Origin: Leuconostoc miyukkimchii
Lineage (GTDB): Bacteria; Bacillota; Bacilli; Lactobacillales; Lactobacillaceae
Reading direction: 5' to 3'
Assembly (NCBI RefSeq): GCF_019656055.1
Contig: NZ_BPKY01000005.1
Coordinates: 62,001-126,000, forward strand
Length of the DNA stretch: 64,000 nt
Shown here: positions 24,624 to 33,000 of the stretch, piece by piece
Position numbering within the stretch: position 1 is the first letter of the stretch
How the letters are laid out: every line of letters begins with the position of its first letter
Translations under genes and position numbers: made by a program
The notes under the pieces: generated by a model
Told to the model about the DNA's origin: nothing
What the model saw: the letters and a program-made list of their open reading frames with translations, nothing else
Databases searched by the model: none

Positions 24624-25889
24624 ATGGCGACTGTTGAAAAGCTAACGGCTGAAGAAATAGACGAGGCACATCGAGTCTTGTCAAAGGTAGTAATGCATAC
24701 GCCATTGGCATATGATGACTACCTTTCAAAAAAATATAAAGCGAATGTATACCTTAAACGAGAAGATGTACAACGGGTTCGTTCTTTCAAAATCCGTGGT
24801 GCTTACTACAATATCATTAAGGCAGAGAAAGAAAAGCTCAATAATGGAGTTGTTGCTGCTTCGGCTGGAAATCACGCGCAAGGCGTAGCCGATACGTGTC
24901 ATAATTTAAAGATACAATCAACTATTTTTATGCCAGTCACTACACCAAATCAAAAAGTAGAAGCGGTTAAACGTTTTGGTGGTCAATACGTTACAGTAAT
25001 CTTAGTCGGTGATACCTTTGACGAGGCACAAAGTGCAGCGTTTGAATACACTGAAAAACATAATATGTTCTTTGTGGCTCCTTTTGATGACCGCCGTACC
25101 ATGGCTGGGCAAGGAACGGTGGCGGTAGAAATATTTGAAGATGCAGCAAAGCAAAATCTTGCAGTTGATTATTTGGTCGCATCTGTTGGTGGTGGTGGTT
25201 TGATTGGTGGTTTAGCAACCTATTCAAAAAAAACATCACCACAAACAACAGTTGTTGGCGTAGAGCCACAAACTGCACGTTCAATGCAAGCTGCTTTTGA
25301 GGCAAAAAAACCGGTAACGGTTGGAAATATTGATCATTTTGTTGACGGAGCAGCTGTTGCCCGTGTTAGTCAATTTACGTACAATCAAGCGCAACAGTAT
25401 GTAGATAAGTTGTTAGGCATTCCGGAAGGTAAGGTTGCTCAATCCGTTTTAGATCTATATACTTATGAAGCGATTGTTGCTGAGCCAGCAGGTGCAATGC
25501 CAATAGCTAGTCTGGACTTTATGGCTAGTGATATTGTAGGGAAAAATGTTGTTCTAGTTGTTTCTGGTGGAAACAATGACATTGGCCGTATGCAAGAAAT
25601 GGAACAAAAAGCATTAATGTATAAGGGACGCCAACAGTTTTATTTAGTTGAGTTTCCGCAACGACCTGGGGCGTTACGGCAATTTGTAAATGATGTTCTA
25701 GGTCCAAACGACGATATTACTCGTTTTGAGTACACTAAGAAAATAAACTCTGAAACAGGATCTGTCATGGTTGGTATTCTGCTGGATCCCGTTACGAAAG
25801 TAGATGATTTAACGGCCCGCTTAGCAGCTTTTTTTCCAAAATATATCAATTTGCAAGAAAATACTGTGCTTTTCAATATGTTAGTGTAG
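24624..25889 (+). CDS. ilvA: Threonine ammonia-lyase (biosynthetic threonine dehydratase)
   Basis: A PLP enzyme that converts threonine to 2-oxobutanoate, the entry to isoleucine synthesis. The 421-aa protein has the Schiff-base Lys in VRSFKIRGAYYNI near residue 57, ASAGNHAQGVA near 82 and the PLP phosphate loop SVGGGGLIGGL near 188. A C-terminal ACT-like regulatory domain (~335-420) contains LVEFPQRPGALRQF. I chose ATG at 24624 because GGAG lies 9 bases upstream; earlier in-frame starts lack one. It ends at a bidirectional terminator facing ridA. Confidence 0.93.
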   Translation: MATVEKLTAEEIDEAHRVLSKVVMHTPLAYDDYLSKKYKANVYLKREDVQRVRSFKIRGAYYNIIKAEKEKLNNGVVAASAGNHAQGVADTCHNLKIQSTIFMPVTTPNQKVEAVKRFGGQYVTVILVGDTFDEAQSAAFEYTEKHNMFFVAPFDDRRTMAGQGTVAVEIFEDAAKQNLAVDYLVASVGGGGLIGGLATYSKKTSPQTTVVGVEPQTARSMQAAFEAKKPVTVGNIDHFVDGAAVARVSQFTYNQAQQYVDKLLGIPEGKVAQSVLDLYTYEAIVAEPAGAMPIASLDFMASDIVGKNVVLVVSGGNNDIGRMQEMEQKALMYKGRQQFYLVEFPQRPGALRQFVNDVLGPNDDITRFEYTKKINSETGSVMVGILLDPVTKVDDLTARLAAFFPKYINLQENTVLFNMLV

Positions 25890-25895
25890 GAAAAG

Positions 25896-25926
25896 AAAAA
25901 ACTTGATTTTATTAAATCAAGTTTTT
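25896..25926. terminator. Bidirectional terminator between ilvA and ridA
   Basis: A perfect stem centred on ACTTGATTT/AAATCAAGT, with A and T flanks and a 4-nt loop; it touches the ridA stop codon. Confidence 0.88.
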
Positions 25927-26317
25927 ATTTCATAGCGGTAATTTCGATTTCTAATTTAGCATTTTTAGGTAAAGCAGCTACTTGAACGGCTGAACGAGCA
26001 GGGAACTCTTCAACCGAAGTTGTGTCGAAGTATTGTGCATAGATATCGTTAACTAGTGAAAAGTCTGTAATATCATCAAAAAACAATGCAGCTTTTACGA
26101 TATTATTTCTTGAAAATTCAGCTTCGTGTAAAATATTATCAATGTTATCAAAAATTTGATGTGCTTGTTCGGCTGTCGTAGCGCCAGCAAATTCGTCGGT
26201 TTCTGGATTAATACCAATTTGTCCAGAAATGTACAATGTATTGTCATTTAAAATGGCTTGCGAATAGGGGCCGAGTGCTTTGGGCGCTTTAGTTGTTGAA
26301 ACGACTTTCTTTGACAT
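25925..26317 (-). CDS. ridA: Enamine/imine deaminase RidA
   Basis: Hydrolyses reactive enamine/imine intermediates such as 2-aminoacrylate and 2-aminocrotonate released by PLP dehydratases, protecting other PLP enzymes. The 130-aa YjgF fold is complete: KAPKALGPYSQAI near residue 11, YISGQIGINPET near 29 and the substrate carboxylate-binding Arg in PARSAVQVAALPKNA near 104. It converges on ilvA, the enzyme whose by-products it removes. AGGAGGA lies 7 bases before the ATG. Confidence 0.93.
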   Translation of the reverse strand: MSKKVVSTTKAPKALGPYSQAILNDNTLYISGQIGINPETDEFAGATTAEQAHQIFDNIDNILHEAEFSRNNIVKAALFFDDITDFSLVNDIYAQYFDTTSVEEFPARSAVQVAALPKNAKLEIEITAMK

Positions 26318-26339
26318 GGATAATGTCCTCCTGGTTGAT

Positions 26340-26368
26340 ATTTTAATCTAAAAATCTATATTATGCAA
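26340..26368 (-). promoter_or_regulatory. Promoter of ridA
   Basis: On the minus strand TTGCAT (26363-26368) and TAAAAT (26340-26345) are separated by 17 bases. Confidence 0.6.
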
Positions 26369-26394
26369 CGTTTGTAGAATAAAAAGGAAAAGTT

Positions 26395-26890
26395 ATGGAG
26401 TATAAATTAGCAATATTAAAAGGTGATAAAAAATTGGCAATGTAATTGATAGACTCTTAGACATCATTAAGTCAACTACTTTGGAGGTGACGGAACTTCC
26501 TTTTGGCGTTAACGCAGTGCTTTCATGTAATGAACCATTATCAAACCAAATTCTTCGTGAATCAAAAATATGGGTACGAGCTACTGAAAAGATTGCTAGA
26601 ATATATCCCGATGTTGTCGTAAACTATGTATCATTACCTCGTGTGATATCAACTATTATTCAGCAGCCAGCTTAGATGTTGTTGCTCCTAAATGAGATCG
26701 ACAAGATTTTAAATGAAGAAAGCCAAAAGAATCACGGGCCTACCTGAAACAATGCCGGTATCTATGAAAAATAATAGTGGGCAAATATTATATCAATTAC
26801 CACAAATCAATGTAGACGACAACGATTTGATGATGGCGACTGGACAAGATACTGCTAAGCTTATTTTAAAAGAATGTTTTAATAATTATG
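26395..26890 (+). pseudogene. leuB: Decayed 3-isopropylmalate dehydrogenase (LeuB-type) remnant
   Basis: AAAAGGA precedes ATG 26395, and MEYKLAILKGD matches the LeuB start (K-IAVLPGDGIGPE). A shift in an A run moves to another frame, reading IGNVIDRLLDIIKSTTLE and then ELPFGVNAVLSCNEPLSNQ, like the family segment ending in NPLP--TL--CK. It then jumps to WVRATEKIARIYPDVVVNYV, like the far-downstream family segment RA-VEK-A-EYPDV. So about 100 residues are deleted in between. A stop at 26673 and another shift follow (LDVVAP, then NEIDKILNEESQ, like VVTPNLFGDILSDEAS). The frame from 26713 may be the tail. The family call is by eye. Confidence 0.6.
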
Positions 26891-26907
26891 AAATTTGCAA
26901 AGGAATT

Positions 26908-26985
26908 ATGTCTATCGATATTGATGGCACACTGATTAACAATCAACGTCAAATTTTGTTAGATGTAAAATTTGCAGTTCAATAG
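26908..26985 (+). pseudogene. N-terminal remnant of a Cof-type HAD phosphatase
   Basis: AAAGGA lies 3 bases before ATG 26908, which opens MSIDIDGTLINNQRQI and stops after 25 codons. This is the HAD motif I start (DxDGT) of a Cof-like phosphatase; compare IVSIDIDGTLLNDRREI in the intact gene at 30346. The sequence differs from that gene, so it is a paralogue fragment rather than a recent copy. Confidence 0.65.
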
Positions 26986-27023
26986 GCACTTGTATAAGAT
27001 TTTAAATTGTTAATACAACAAGT

Positions 27024-27100
27024 TTACTCGTAATGAAGGTCGTGATATCGAAGAATTTACTGACTGGAATTGGTCACCATTTAAGTAATTTTAAATTTTT
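27024..27100 (+). pseudogene. Duplicated 3' end of phosphoketolase
   Basis: This stretch matches 19914-19990 at 74 of 77 positions. It covers the last 20 or so phosphoketolase codons ([18 protein letters not shown]), the stop and the first bases after it. The two copies are in the same orientation 7.1 kb apart and flank the ABC/ilv/ridA/leuB segment. Confidence 0.9.
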
Positions 27101-27118
27101 AAATCATAATTAAGCAAG

Positions 27119-27153
27119 AAAGCTAATCGAGCAACGGCTTGGTTCGCTTTTTT
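27119..27153 (+). terminator. Terminator after the gene fragments
   Basis: A mismatched stem, AGC-AATC-AGC with GCT-GGTT-GCT (27121-27148), has a 4-nt loop and a six-T tail. Confidence 0.6.
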
Positions 27154-27200
27154 ATATTTTTATAGGTAAAATATAGATAGTTTATTGGCTGGAGGGTATA

Positions 27201-28025
27201 ATGATGGAATTGTCAAAAAAAGATGGTCATACACATACACCTTTTTTAAATAAAAAATCAAATGAAACAATTGATATGTATATCGAAAAAGCAATTGATC
27301 TTGGGATCCAAGAGTATACCATTGCAGAACATGCACCATTGGTTGCAAATATAAATTTACCACCACACTATCATTTTATTGATACATCTGACATAACGGC
27401 TATTAAAGAGGAAACTAGGCGTGTTATGGCGAAGTATGGTAATAAAATAAAAATTAGGCGCGGTTTTGAGGTTGACTATTTTTCTGCTCATGAAACTGAT
27501 ACACGTCAATTTTTAAAGGCAAATAAAGATTGGATTGATGAAATTATTTTAGCCGTACATTTTATAAAAAGTGATTCTGGCGAGATATTACCGATTGATT
27601 ATTCAGCAGAATATCTAAAAAAACATTTTGAAAATATGTTGAGTGATCCGCAACTATTCTATAAAAATTATTTTGATACTGTCGCTCAAAGTGTTGAAGC
27701 CATTTTAGGGATTGATGTTCCGATTCGAATTGGACACTTAGGATTGGTTAGAAAATTCCAGAAACCATTAAAATTACCAGACTATTCAGATGATATTTAT
27801 AAATCAATTGGGGATATTTTGCAAATGATGCAAACCCGAGGTTATCAATTGGAATTTAATACATCAGGGCTAAGAGATGTTACTAATGGTGAGACATACC
27901 CACAGTTTGATATTGTTCTAGCAGCCAAAGATATGGGTCTGGATATTGTTTATGGTTCTGATGCAAAATCATCTGACGAAGTTGGTATGAACTTTTTTGA
28001 TCTGGATAATGTACTTCGTCAATAA
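27201..28025 (+). CDS. PHP-domain histidinol-phosphatase-like protein
   Basis: A 274-aa metal-dependent phosphoesterase of the HisJ/HisK type. PHP metal ligands are visible: DGHTHTPF (residues 9-16), the conserved Glu-His in IAEHAPL (~47), RRGFEVDYF (~91), the histidines in ILAVHFI and RIGHLGL, and the final DxH-like Asp in YGSDAKS (~254). The family converts histidinol phosphate to histidinol, but no his genes are nearby, so the substrate here is uncertain. GGAGGG lies 5 or 8 bases before two adjacent ATG codons (27201, 27204). Confidence 0.82.
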   Translation: MMELSKKDGHTHTPFLNKKSNETIDMYIEKAIDLGIQEYTIAEHAPLVANINLPPHYHFIDTSDITAIKEETRRVMAKYGNKIKIRRGFEVDYFSAHETDTRQFLKANKDWIDEIILAVHFIKSDSGEILPIDYSAEYLKKHFENMLSDPQLFYKNYFDTVAQSVEAILGIDVPIRIGHLGLVRKFQKPLKLPDYSDDIYKSIGDILQMMQTRGYQLEFNTSGLRDVTNGETYPQFDIVLAAKDMGLDIVYGSDAKSSDEVGMNFFDLDNVLRQ

Positions 28026-28152
28026 TATATTTCATGTACAAAATATACTGACCGGGTTTTAAAACGATGATGACAATGCTTTTTAGCATATTACTACGTT
28101 TAAAGTTCTTGGTTTGAGAATGATTTAAGAGCTGTAATGAAAGGAACATATA

Positions 28153-28671
28153 ATGACCATTGGACGTGCAGATAAATTAGGGGAATTATGGGATGTTTAT
28201 GATTCAAAAAAACATCTGACAGGACGTACACATCATCGAGGTGACAAGTTAAATGATAATGATTTTCATTTGGTAGTCAATGCTTTAATATTTAAGTCAA
28301 CTGATGAAATTTTACTGCAACAGCGTTCTTTTGAAAAAATGAGCTATCCTGGTATGTGGACAGCTGATACAGGCGGATCAGTCTTAGCTGGAGAAACTAG
28401 CGAAGAGGCAATGGTTCGAGAATTGAGAGAAGAGCTACAATTAATAGTGGACGCTGACAAACTGCATTTTTTTGTCTCACGGCAATACGCAGATTGGATT
28501 GAAGATTGGTATGTGGTACGTATTGATGCATCTGTAGCCAATTTAAAACGGCAAGAGTCAGAAGTTGCATCTCTACGATGGACAACGTTGTCTGAAGCAA
28601 TCAAAATTAATAATCATAACGGATTTAATGATAGTGAATTGTTTTTAACAGCACATTCAATGTTATTTTAA
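28153..28671 (+). CDS. Nudix hydrolase family protein
   Basis: A 172-aa protein with a complete Nudix box, GGSVLAGETSEEAMVRELREEL, at residues ~76-97 (split: G-GSVLAG-E then RELREEL). The N-terminus ELWDVYDSKKHLTGRTHHRG is typical of the subgroup that resembles isopentenyl-diphosphate isomerase and YfcD. Members hydrolyse nucleoside-diphosphate-linked compounds; the substrate is unknown. GAAAGGA lies 7 bases before the ATG. It stands between the PHP gene and an MFS transporter, with a terminator about 80 bases downstream. Confidence 0.85.
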   Translation: MTIGRADKLGELWDVYDSKKHLTGRTHHRGDKLNDNDFHLVVNALIFKSTDEILLQQRSFEKMSYPGMWTADTGGSVLAGETSEEAMVRELREELQLIVDADKLHFFVSRQYADWIEDWYVVRIDASVANLKRQESEVASLRWTTLSEAIKINNHNGFNDSELFLTAHSMLF

Positions 28672-28717
28672 ATATAAGATATCATTAATTATTATCGCAA
28701 AAATCACACTAGTTTAA

Positions 28718-28746
28718 TTGCGAATTATTGTGTAATTTGATATGAT
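28718..28746 (+). promoter_or_regulatory. Promoter placed directly before a terminator hairpin
   Basis: TTGCGA (28718-28723) and TATGAT (28741-28746) are separated by 17 bases. The start point would be near 28753, on the first bases of the hairpin at 28752-28788. Confidence 0.5.
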
Positions 28747-28751
28747 AGTTG

Positions 28752-28794
28752 GCGTATGCGTTGTTTATTAAAACATATTAGCATACGCTTTTTA
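28752..28794 (+). terminator. Terminator or attenuator before the MFS gene
   Basis: GCGTATGC (28752-28759) pairs perfectly with GCATACGC (28781-28788) and is followed by five T. It may end the Nudix gene or attenuate transcription from the promoter just upstream. Confidence 0.75.
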
Positions 28795-28841
28795 TTTGAA
28801 TTTGATGATGATTTATTAAACAAAATCAAGGAGTGACGAGG

Positions 28842-30074
28842 ATGTCGGACTTTTTTAAATTGGATCGCAATATTCAATTACGTATTGTAATCATGTTTAT
28901 TACAATTGCCATTGGCTCCTCTGTTGGTCCGAATATGACCATCTATTATGTTGAGTACTTTGGCGCTTTCTTAACGGGGATGCTACTAGTTTCTGTACAA
29001 ATAGCTGGTTTTATAGCTGGATTATATGGTGGACACTTAGCAGATTCGTGGGGGCGTAAACCAGTGATGCTTACTGGTGTCGCTGCTATGGCTGTGGGAT
29101 ATATTATTGCGGCAAGTATGAATTCACCGCTTTATGTTAATCCATATGTTACCTTTTTTGGCTTTCTGTTGGCAACGATTGGACTAAGCTTTGCCTCGCC
29201 TGCTGAAGAAGCGATGATGATTGACGTTTCCACTTTACAAAATCGAAAGTTTATATATGCCATGATTTACTGGGTCATTAACTTATCTGTTATGATTGGA
29301 GCGGCACTTGGAGGTTGGTTCTTTAAAACCGCACGTTTCGAGTTACTTGTTGGAACAGCCGTTGGAGCAATAATTAGTTTAATCATTGTACTGGTTTGGA
29401 TTACAGAAACTTTCCCTAAAGAAAAACGTCAGTCTCATGGGCAATCAGTTTGGGATGTGGTTAAGAGCTATAAAGTTGTGTTTTCTGATAGGCGTTATTT
29501 AAAATTTATGGTAGCAGGTATTGGTATAACAGTCATTTTTTCATCACCGGATTATTACTTAGCAGCTCATCTTGCACAAAGTTTTCATGATCTAACTTTT
29601 CTGAATGTACCAATATTTGGACAACGCATGTTATCTGTCATTACAATTACAAACACAGTGATCATTGTTTTGTTAATGGGAACTATGACAAAATTATTTT
29701 CGAGATGGTCAGATATGAAATCAAGTTTTGTTGGTACCATTATTCAGGGTGGTGGATTTGCCATGATGTTTTTACTAACTGATTTTTGGCCTTTGCTAAT
29801 TGTGACTGTCGTATTAACCTTTGGTGAAATGATCGTGACACCGGCCAGTCAGTCACTTAGAGCTGAAATGATGGATCAAGAAAAAATCGGCGTGTACAGT
29901 GGATTTAGTTCGGCAACGCGTCCGGTTGGCTATATTTTATCTTCAGGCATTGTTAGCGCTTCTGTGTTTATTGGTAATATTGGTGCAGCTGTATTATTGT
30001 TAATCGCAACTGGAGTGAGCGTATGGTTCACTTATTTATCGGTGATCATGTTACGTGAAAATCGAACAAGGTAG
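28842..30074 (+). CDS. Major facilitator superfamily transporter (drug/H+ antiporter type)
   Basis: A 410-aa integral membrane protein with about 12 predicted helices. MFS motif A, GGHLADSWGRKPVM, lies after helix 2 (~residue 65); a charged central loop with TFPKEKRQSHGQ separates the two halves (~200). Its best general description is a multidrug-efflux-like MFS permease, and the substrate is unknown. The ATG at 28842 has AAGGAG 8 bases upstream; a GTG at 28833 overlaps that site. It is monocistronic, with a terminator-like hairpin in its 5' region. Confidence 0.85.
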   Translation: MSDFFKLDRNIQLRIVIMFITIAIGSSVGPNMTIYYVEYFGAFLTGMLLVSVQIAGFIAGLYGGHLADSWGRKPVMLTGVAAMAVGYIIAASMNSPLYVNPYVTFFGFLLATIGLSFASPAEEAMMIDVSTLQNRKFIYAMIYWVINLSVMIGAALGGWFFKTARFELLVGTAVGAIISLIIVLVWITETFPKEKRQSHGQSVWDVVKSYKVVFSDRRYLKFMVAGIGITVIFSSPDYYLAAHLAQSFHDLTFLNVPIFGQRMLSVITITNTVIIVLLMGTMTKLFSRWSDMKSSFVGTIIQGGGFAMMFLLTDFWPLLIVTVVLTFGEMIVTPASQSLRAEMMDQEKIGVYSGFSSATRPVGYILSSGIVSASVFIGNIGAAVLLLIATGVSVWFTYLSVIMLRENRTR

Positions 30075-30162
30075 TTGACCATGAAGTAATGTGTAAACTT
30101 AATAACATATGGCACTCTAATCTCATGATTTCTACTATTTTTAATGTTTTGTAAGTGCTTTC

Positions 30163-30311
30163 TTTGATATAATGTAAATAAGATTTTTGTAGATATAGAT
30201 TAGTATGTGTCACAATATCTAATAAATTGCTTGATGAAAGGAAATGTAACTGTGCACAACTCATTGTGGGCTATTATCTTAAAAAGTCAGTGCTTGACTA
30301 TGACAAGTTAA
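30163..30311 (+). promoter_or_regulatory. Extended -10 promoter and long leader with a short frame
   Basis: TG-A-TATAAT (TATAAT at 30168-30173) starts a leader of about 165 nt before the HAD gene. AAAGGA (30237-30242) in the leader serves a GTG at 30252 opening a 19-codon frame (30252-30311). The HAD start at 30346 has no ribosome site. The short frame may affect its translation; this is weak evidence. Confidence 0.4.
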
Positions 30312-30345
30312 TTAAACGCAAGTGATGTGATTACAAAACTAAACT

Positions 30346-31164
30346 ATGTCAGAAATTAAAATTGTTTCAATAGATATTGATGGTACATTGCTCAATGATC
30401 GACGAGAAATCACACAAGAAGTCAAGGCGAGTATTCAGCAAGCTTTAGCAAAGGGTGTTAAAATAGTAATTACAACCGGTAGACCATTACCAGGTGTTCG
30501 TGACATTTTGGCTGATTTAGGAATTAGTGGTGATGATCAATATGTGATTACCTATAATGGTGGGTTGGTTCAAACGGCGAGTGGTAAAAAAACACTTTTC
30601 CACCAACCATTAGATTTGCAAGCATTTCAGAAGATCAATGCATTCATGATTAACCAAGATACATATGTACAGGTTGAGACTAAAGATGCTGCATACACTA
30701 CGAATCATAAAATTAATCATTGGGCTAGTTTTGAAAACAGTTTAGTTGATTTACCACTATTTGTTTTAGACAAAACATCTGATTTAGATCAAATAGAATT
30801 TATTAAGGCCATTGCTAATGCTGAGAGCGATGAACTAGATATCGTTCAGGCTGCAGTGCCAAATGAAATTTCTAGTCTTGTTAATGTGATTCGTTCTACG
30901 GCAAATAACTTAGAATTTATCGATAAAAATGCTTCAAAAGGTAATGCACTACTAGCATTAGCAGATCTTTTGGGTGTTAAACAAGTGGAGACTATGGCCA
31001 TTGGAGATCAGGCTAATGACTACTCTATGATTCAACAAGCTGGTGTTGGTGTTGCTATGAAAAATGCAATTGCAGACTTAAAAGCAATCGCAAATTATCA
31101 GACCACTTCAAACAATCAATCGGGTGTCGCGCATGCGATTAATCGTTTTGTCTTGGATGAATGA
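30346..31164 (+). CDS. Cof-type HAD-IIB sugar-phosphatase family protein
   Basis: A 272-aa cytoplasmic phosphatase acting on small phosphorylated metabolites. HAD motif I SIDIDGTLL is at residues 8-16, motif II TTGRPL near 45, and the IIB cap covers ~85-190. Motif III Lys is in KNASKGNAL (~200), and motif IV GDQANDYSMI is near 223. The start at 30346 lacks a ribosome site; no better in-frame start is present. It is monocistronic. A fragment of a related gene lies at 26908. Confidence 0.88.
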   Translation: MSEIKIVSIDIDGTLLNDRREITQEVKASIQQALAKGVKIVITTGRPLPGVRDILADLGISGDDQYVITYNGGLVQTASGKKTLFHQPLDLQAFQKINAFMINQDTYVQVETKDAAYTTNHKINHWASFENSLVDLPLFVLDKTSDLDQIEFIKAIANAESDELDIVQAAVPNEISSLVNVIRSTANNLEFIDKNASKGNALLALADLLGVKQVETMAIGDQANDYSMIQQAGVGVAMKNAIADLKAIANYQTTSNNQSGVAHAINRFVLDE

Positions 31165-31225
31165 CAGAACTGGTAATTGATTTAGAATGATATTGTTATA
31201 GAAAATAAATGCGGAGGTCGCAAAA

Positions 31226-31723
31226 ATGAATGTATTGTTATCTGGAGAAGCCACAGAATTAGTTGGAGAACCATTAAAGGTTGGGGAAACGTTACCACAC
31301 TTTAAATTAGAGGACGAAAATGGAGAAAAAGTTAAGACGGCTGATTTAGTTGGTCAATTAACTCTGATTTCAGTTGTACCTGATTTAAACACAGCAACGT
31401 GCTCCTTACAAACACGTTACTTTAATCAAACGGTTGATCAGTTTAAAAATGTACAATTTCTGACCATCTCAACCAACTCTATAGATGAACAGCGTGATTG
31501 GTGTGCTGCTGAAGGTGTAGACAATTTACGCGTGTTGTCAGATGAACAAGAATCATTTGGGTATGCAACAAAGCTATATATACCATCTCAAGGATTTGAT
31601 ACGCGCTCAGTTTATATTGTAGACGCAGCAGGTGTTGTGCGTTATGCGCAAATCGTACCAGAAGTCTCAGAAGAACCAGATTATGAGGATGCCTTGAAAG
31701 CCTTGCGAACTTTGGCTGTATAA
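31226..31723 (+). CDS. tpx: Thiol peroxidase
   Basis: An atypical two-cysteine peroxiredoxin that reduces peroxides with thioredoxin. The 165-aa protein has the peroxidatic Cys in NTATCSLQTRYFN near residue 57 and the resolving Cys in RDWCAAEGVDN near 91. The C-terminal DTRSVYIVDAAGVV is family-like. GGAGG lies 10 bases before the ATG. It is followed by a terminator, so it is monocistronic. A peroxide-scavenging role fits a catalase-negative lactic acid bacterium. Confidence 0.93.
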   Translation: MNVLLSGEATELVGEPLKVGETLPHFKLEDENGEKVKTADLVGQLTLISVVPDLNTATCSLQTRYFNQTVDQFKNVQFLTISTNSIDEQRDWCAAEGVDNLRVLSDEQESFGYATKLYIPSQGFDTRSVYIVDAAGVVRYAQIVPEVSEEPDYEDALKALRTLAV

Positions 31724-31787
31724 GCGTTAAATCATTGCTATAATTTAAAATTGAACAGTGTATTGCTATACTGAGGTATATTTTTTT

Positions 31788-31836
31788 AAAATTAACAAAG
31801 AACCACGACGTTAGTGGCTTTTGTTAATTTTTTTTG
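31788..31836 (+). terminator. Terminator after tpx
   Basis: A long two-part stem (outer AAAATTAACAAA with TTTGTTAATTTT, inner CCAC with GTGG) and an eight-T tail. Confidence 0.8.
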
Positions 31837-31885
31837 TTAAAATAAACATGAACGTGAATTTCACATAAAATCTTTGGAGCCAGAC

Positions 31886-32866
31886 ATGCCAGAACCTAAA
31901 TTGAAACTTTTTTCTCTCAGCTCAAATGAACCACTTGCAAAAAAAATTGCTGATTCAGTTGGCGTACCGTTGAGCGAAATATCTGTTAAAAGATTTGCCG
32001 ACGGTGAAGTACAGATAAACATTGAAGAGAGCATTCGAGGAGATAATGTTTTTGTTATTCAATCAACTTCCGCACCAGTTAATGATAATCTTATGGAACT
32101 TTTGATTATGATTGACGCACTACGGCGCGCTTCTGCCAATCAAATTAACGTTGTATTACCATATTATGGTTATGCAAGACAGGATCGTAAGGCACGCTCG
32201 CGTGAGCCAATTACCGCAAAACTTGTAGCAAATATGTTGGAGAGAGCTGGCACGACACGTGTTTTAGCACTAGATTTACATGCTGCGCAAATTCAAGGAT
32301 TTTTTGATATTCCAATGGATCACTTACAAGGCGCACCATTGTTAGCTGACTACTTGATTGAATCAGGCATCGCAGATAAGCAAAATGCAGTGATAGTTTC
32401 TCCTGACCATGGTGGTATGACACGTGCGCGTAATTTAAATAATATGTTGGAACTAGAATCACCGGTTGCAGTTATTGATAAGCGTAGACCAAAGCCCAAT
32501 GTCGCCGAAATTGGTAGTATTGTGGGTGATGTAAAAGGCAAAACGGCAATTATGATTGATGACATGATCGATACCGCGGGAACAATTACCCAAGGGGCAG
32601 AACTCATCATGGCTCATGGTGCTAAAGAAGTATACGTTGTCGCTTCACACGCAGTATTCTCAGGTCCTGCTGTTGAACGCTTACAGAATTCAGTTTTCAC
32701 AAAAGTTATTTTAACTGACTCTATTAATTTACCAGAAGAGAAAAAGTTCGATAAGTTAGAAATTGTATCAGTTGGAGAACTAATTGGTGAGGCTATCCGA
32801 CGCGTAAACAATAATGAAGCAATTTCGTCATTATTTAAGAATCGTTTTCACCGGCGCTCGCATTAA
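31886..32866 (+). CDS. prs: Ribose-phosphate pyrophosphokinase
   Basis: Makes PRPP from ribose-5-phosphate and ATP for nucleotide, histidine and tryptophan synthesis. The 326-aa protein is of normal length. Visible features are the [15 protein letters not shown] start, the regulatory-flexible loop region [16 protein letters not shown] near residue 93, [13 protein letters not shown] near 171 and the PRPP-binding loop [11 protein letters not shown] near 221. ATG 31886 is chosen because TTGGAG lies 6 bases upstream; the TTG at 31874 overlaps that site. It is monocistronic, between two terminators. Confidence 0.95.
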   Translation: MPEPKLKLFSLSSNEPLAKKIADSVGVPLSEISVKRFADGEVQINIEESIRGDNVFVIQSTSAPVNDNLMELLIMIDALRRASANQINVVLPYYGYARQDRKARSREPITAKLVANMLERAGTTRVLALDLHAAQIQGFFDIPMDHLQGAPLLADYLIESGIADKQNAVIVSPDHGGMTRARNLNNMLELESPVAVIDKRRPKPNVAEIGSIVGDVKGKTAIMIDDMIDTAGTITQGAELIMAHGAKEVYVVASHAVFSGPAVERLQNSVFTKVILTDSINLPEEKKFDKLEIVSVGELIGEAIRRVNNNEAISSLFKNRFHRRSH

Positions 32867-32894
32867 TATTTAACATATTAAAATTTTTTGATAA

Positions 32895-32918
32895 AAACTG
32901 ATTAAATTCGGTTTTTTT
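32895..32918 (+). terminator. Terminator after prs
   Basis: A 7-pair stem with one G:U (32895-32901 with 32908-32914) and a run of eight T. Confidence 0.75.
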
Positions 32919-32927
32919 TGTTAAATA

Positions 32928-32955
32928 TTACAGAAAGGTAAAAAAATGATATACT
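32928..32955 (+). promoter_or_regulatory. Promoter of the walRK operon
   Basis: TTACAG (32928-32933) and TATACT (32950-32955) are separated by 16 bases, 45 bases before walR. Confidence 0.55.
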
Positions 32956-33000
32956 TAGGTATAGTAGACAAACCAGTAAAAATACGTGAGGAGAACGTCC

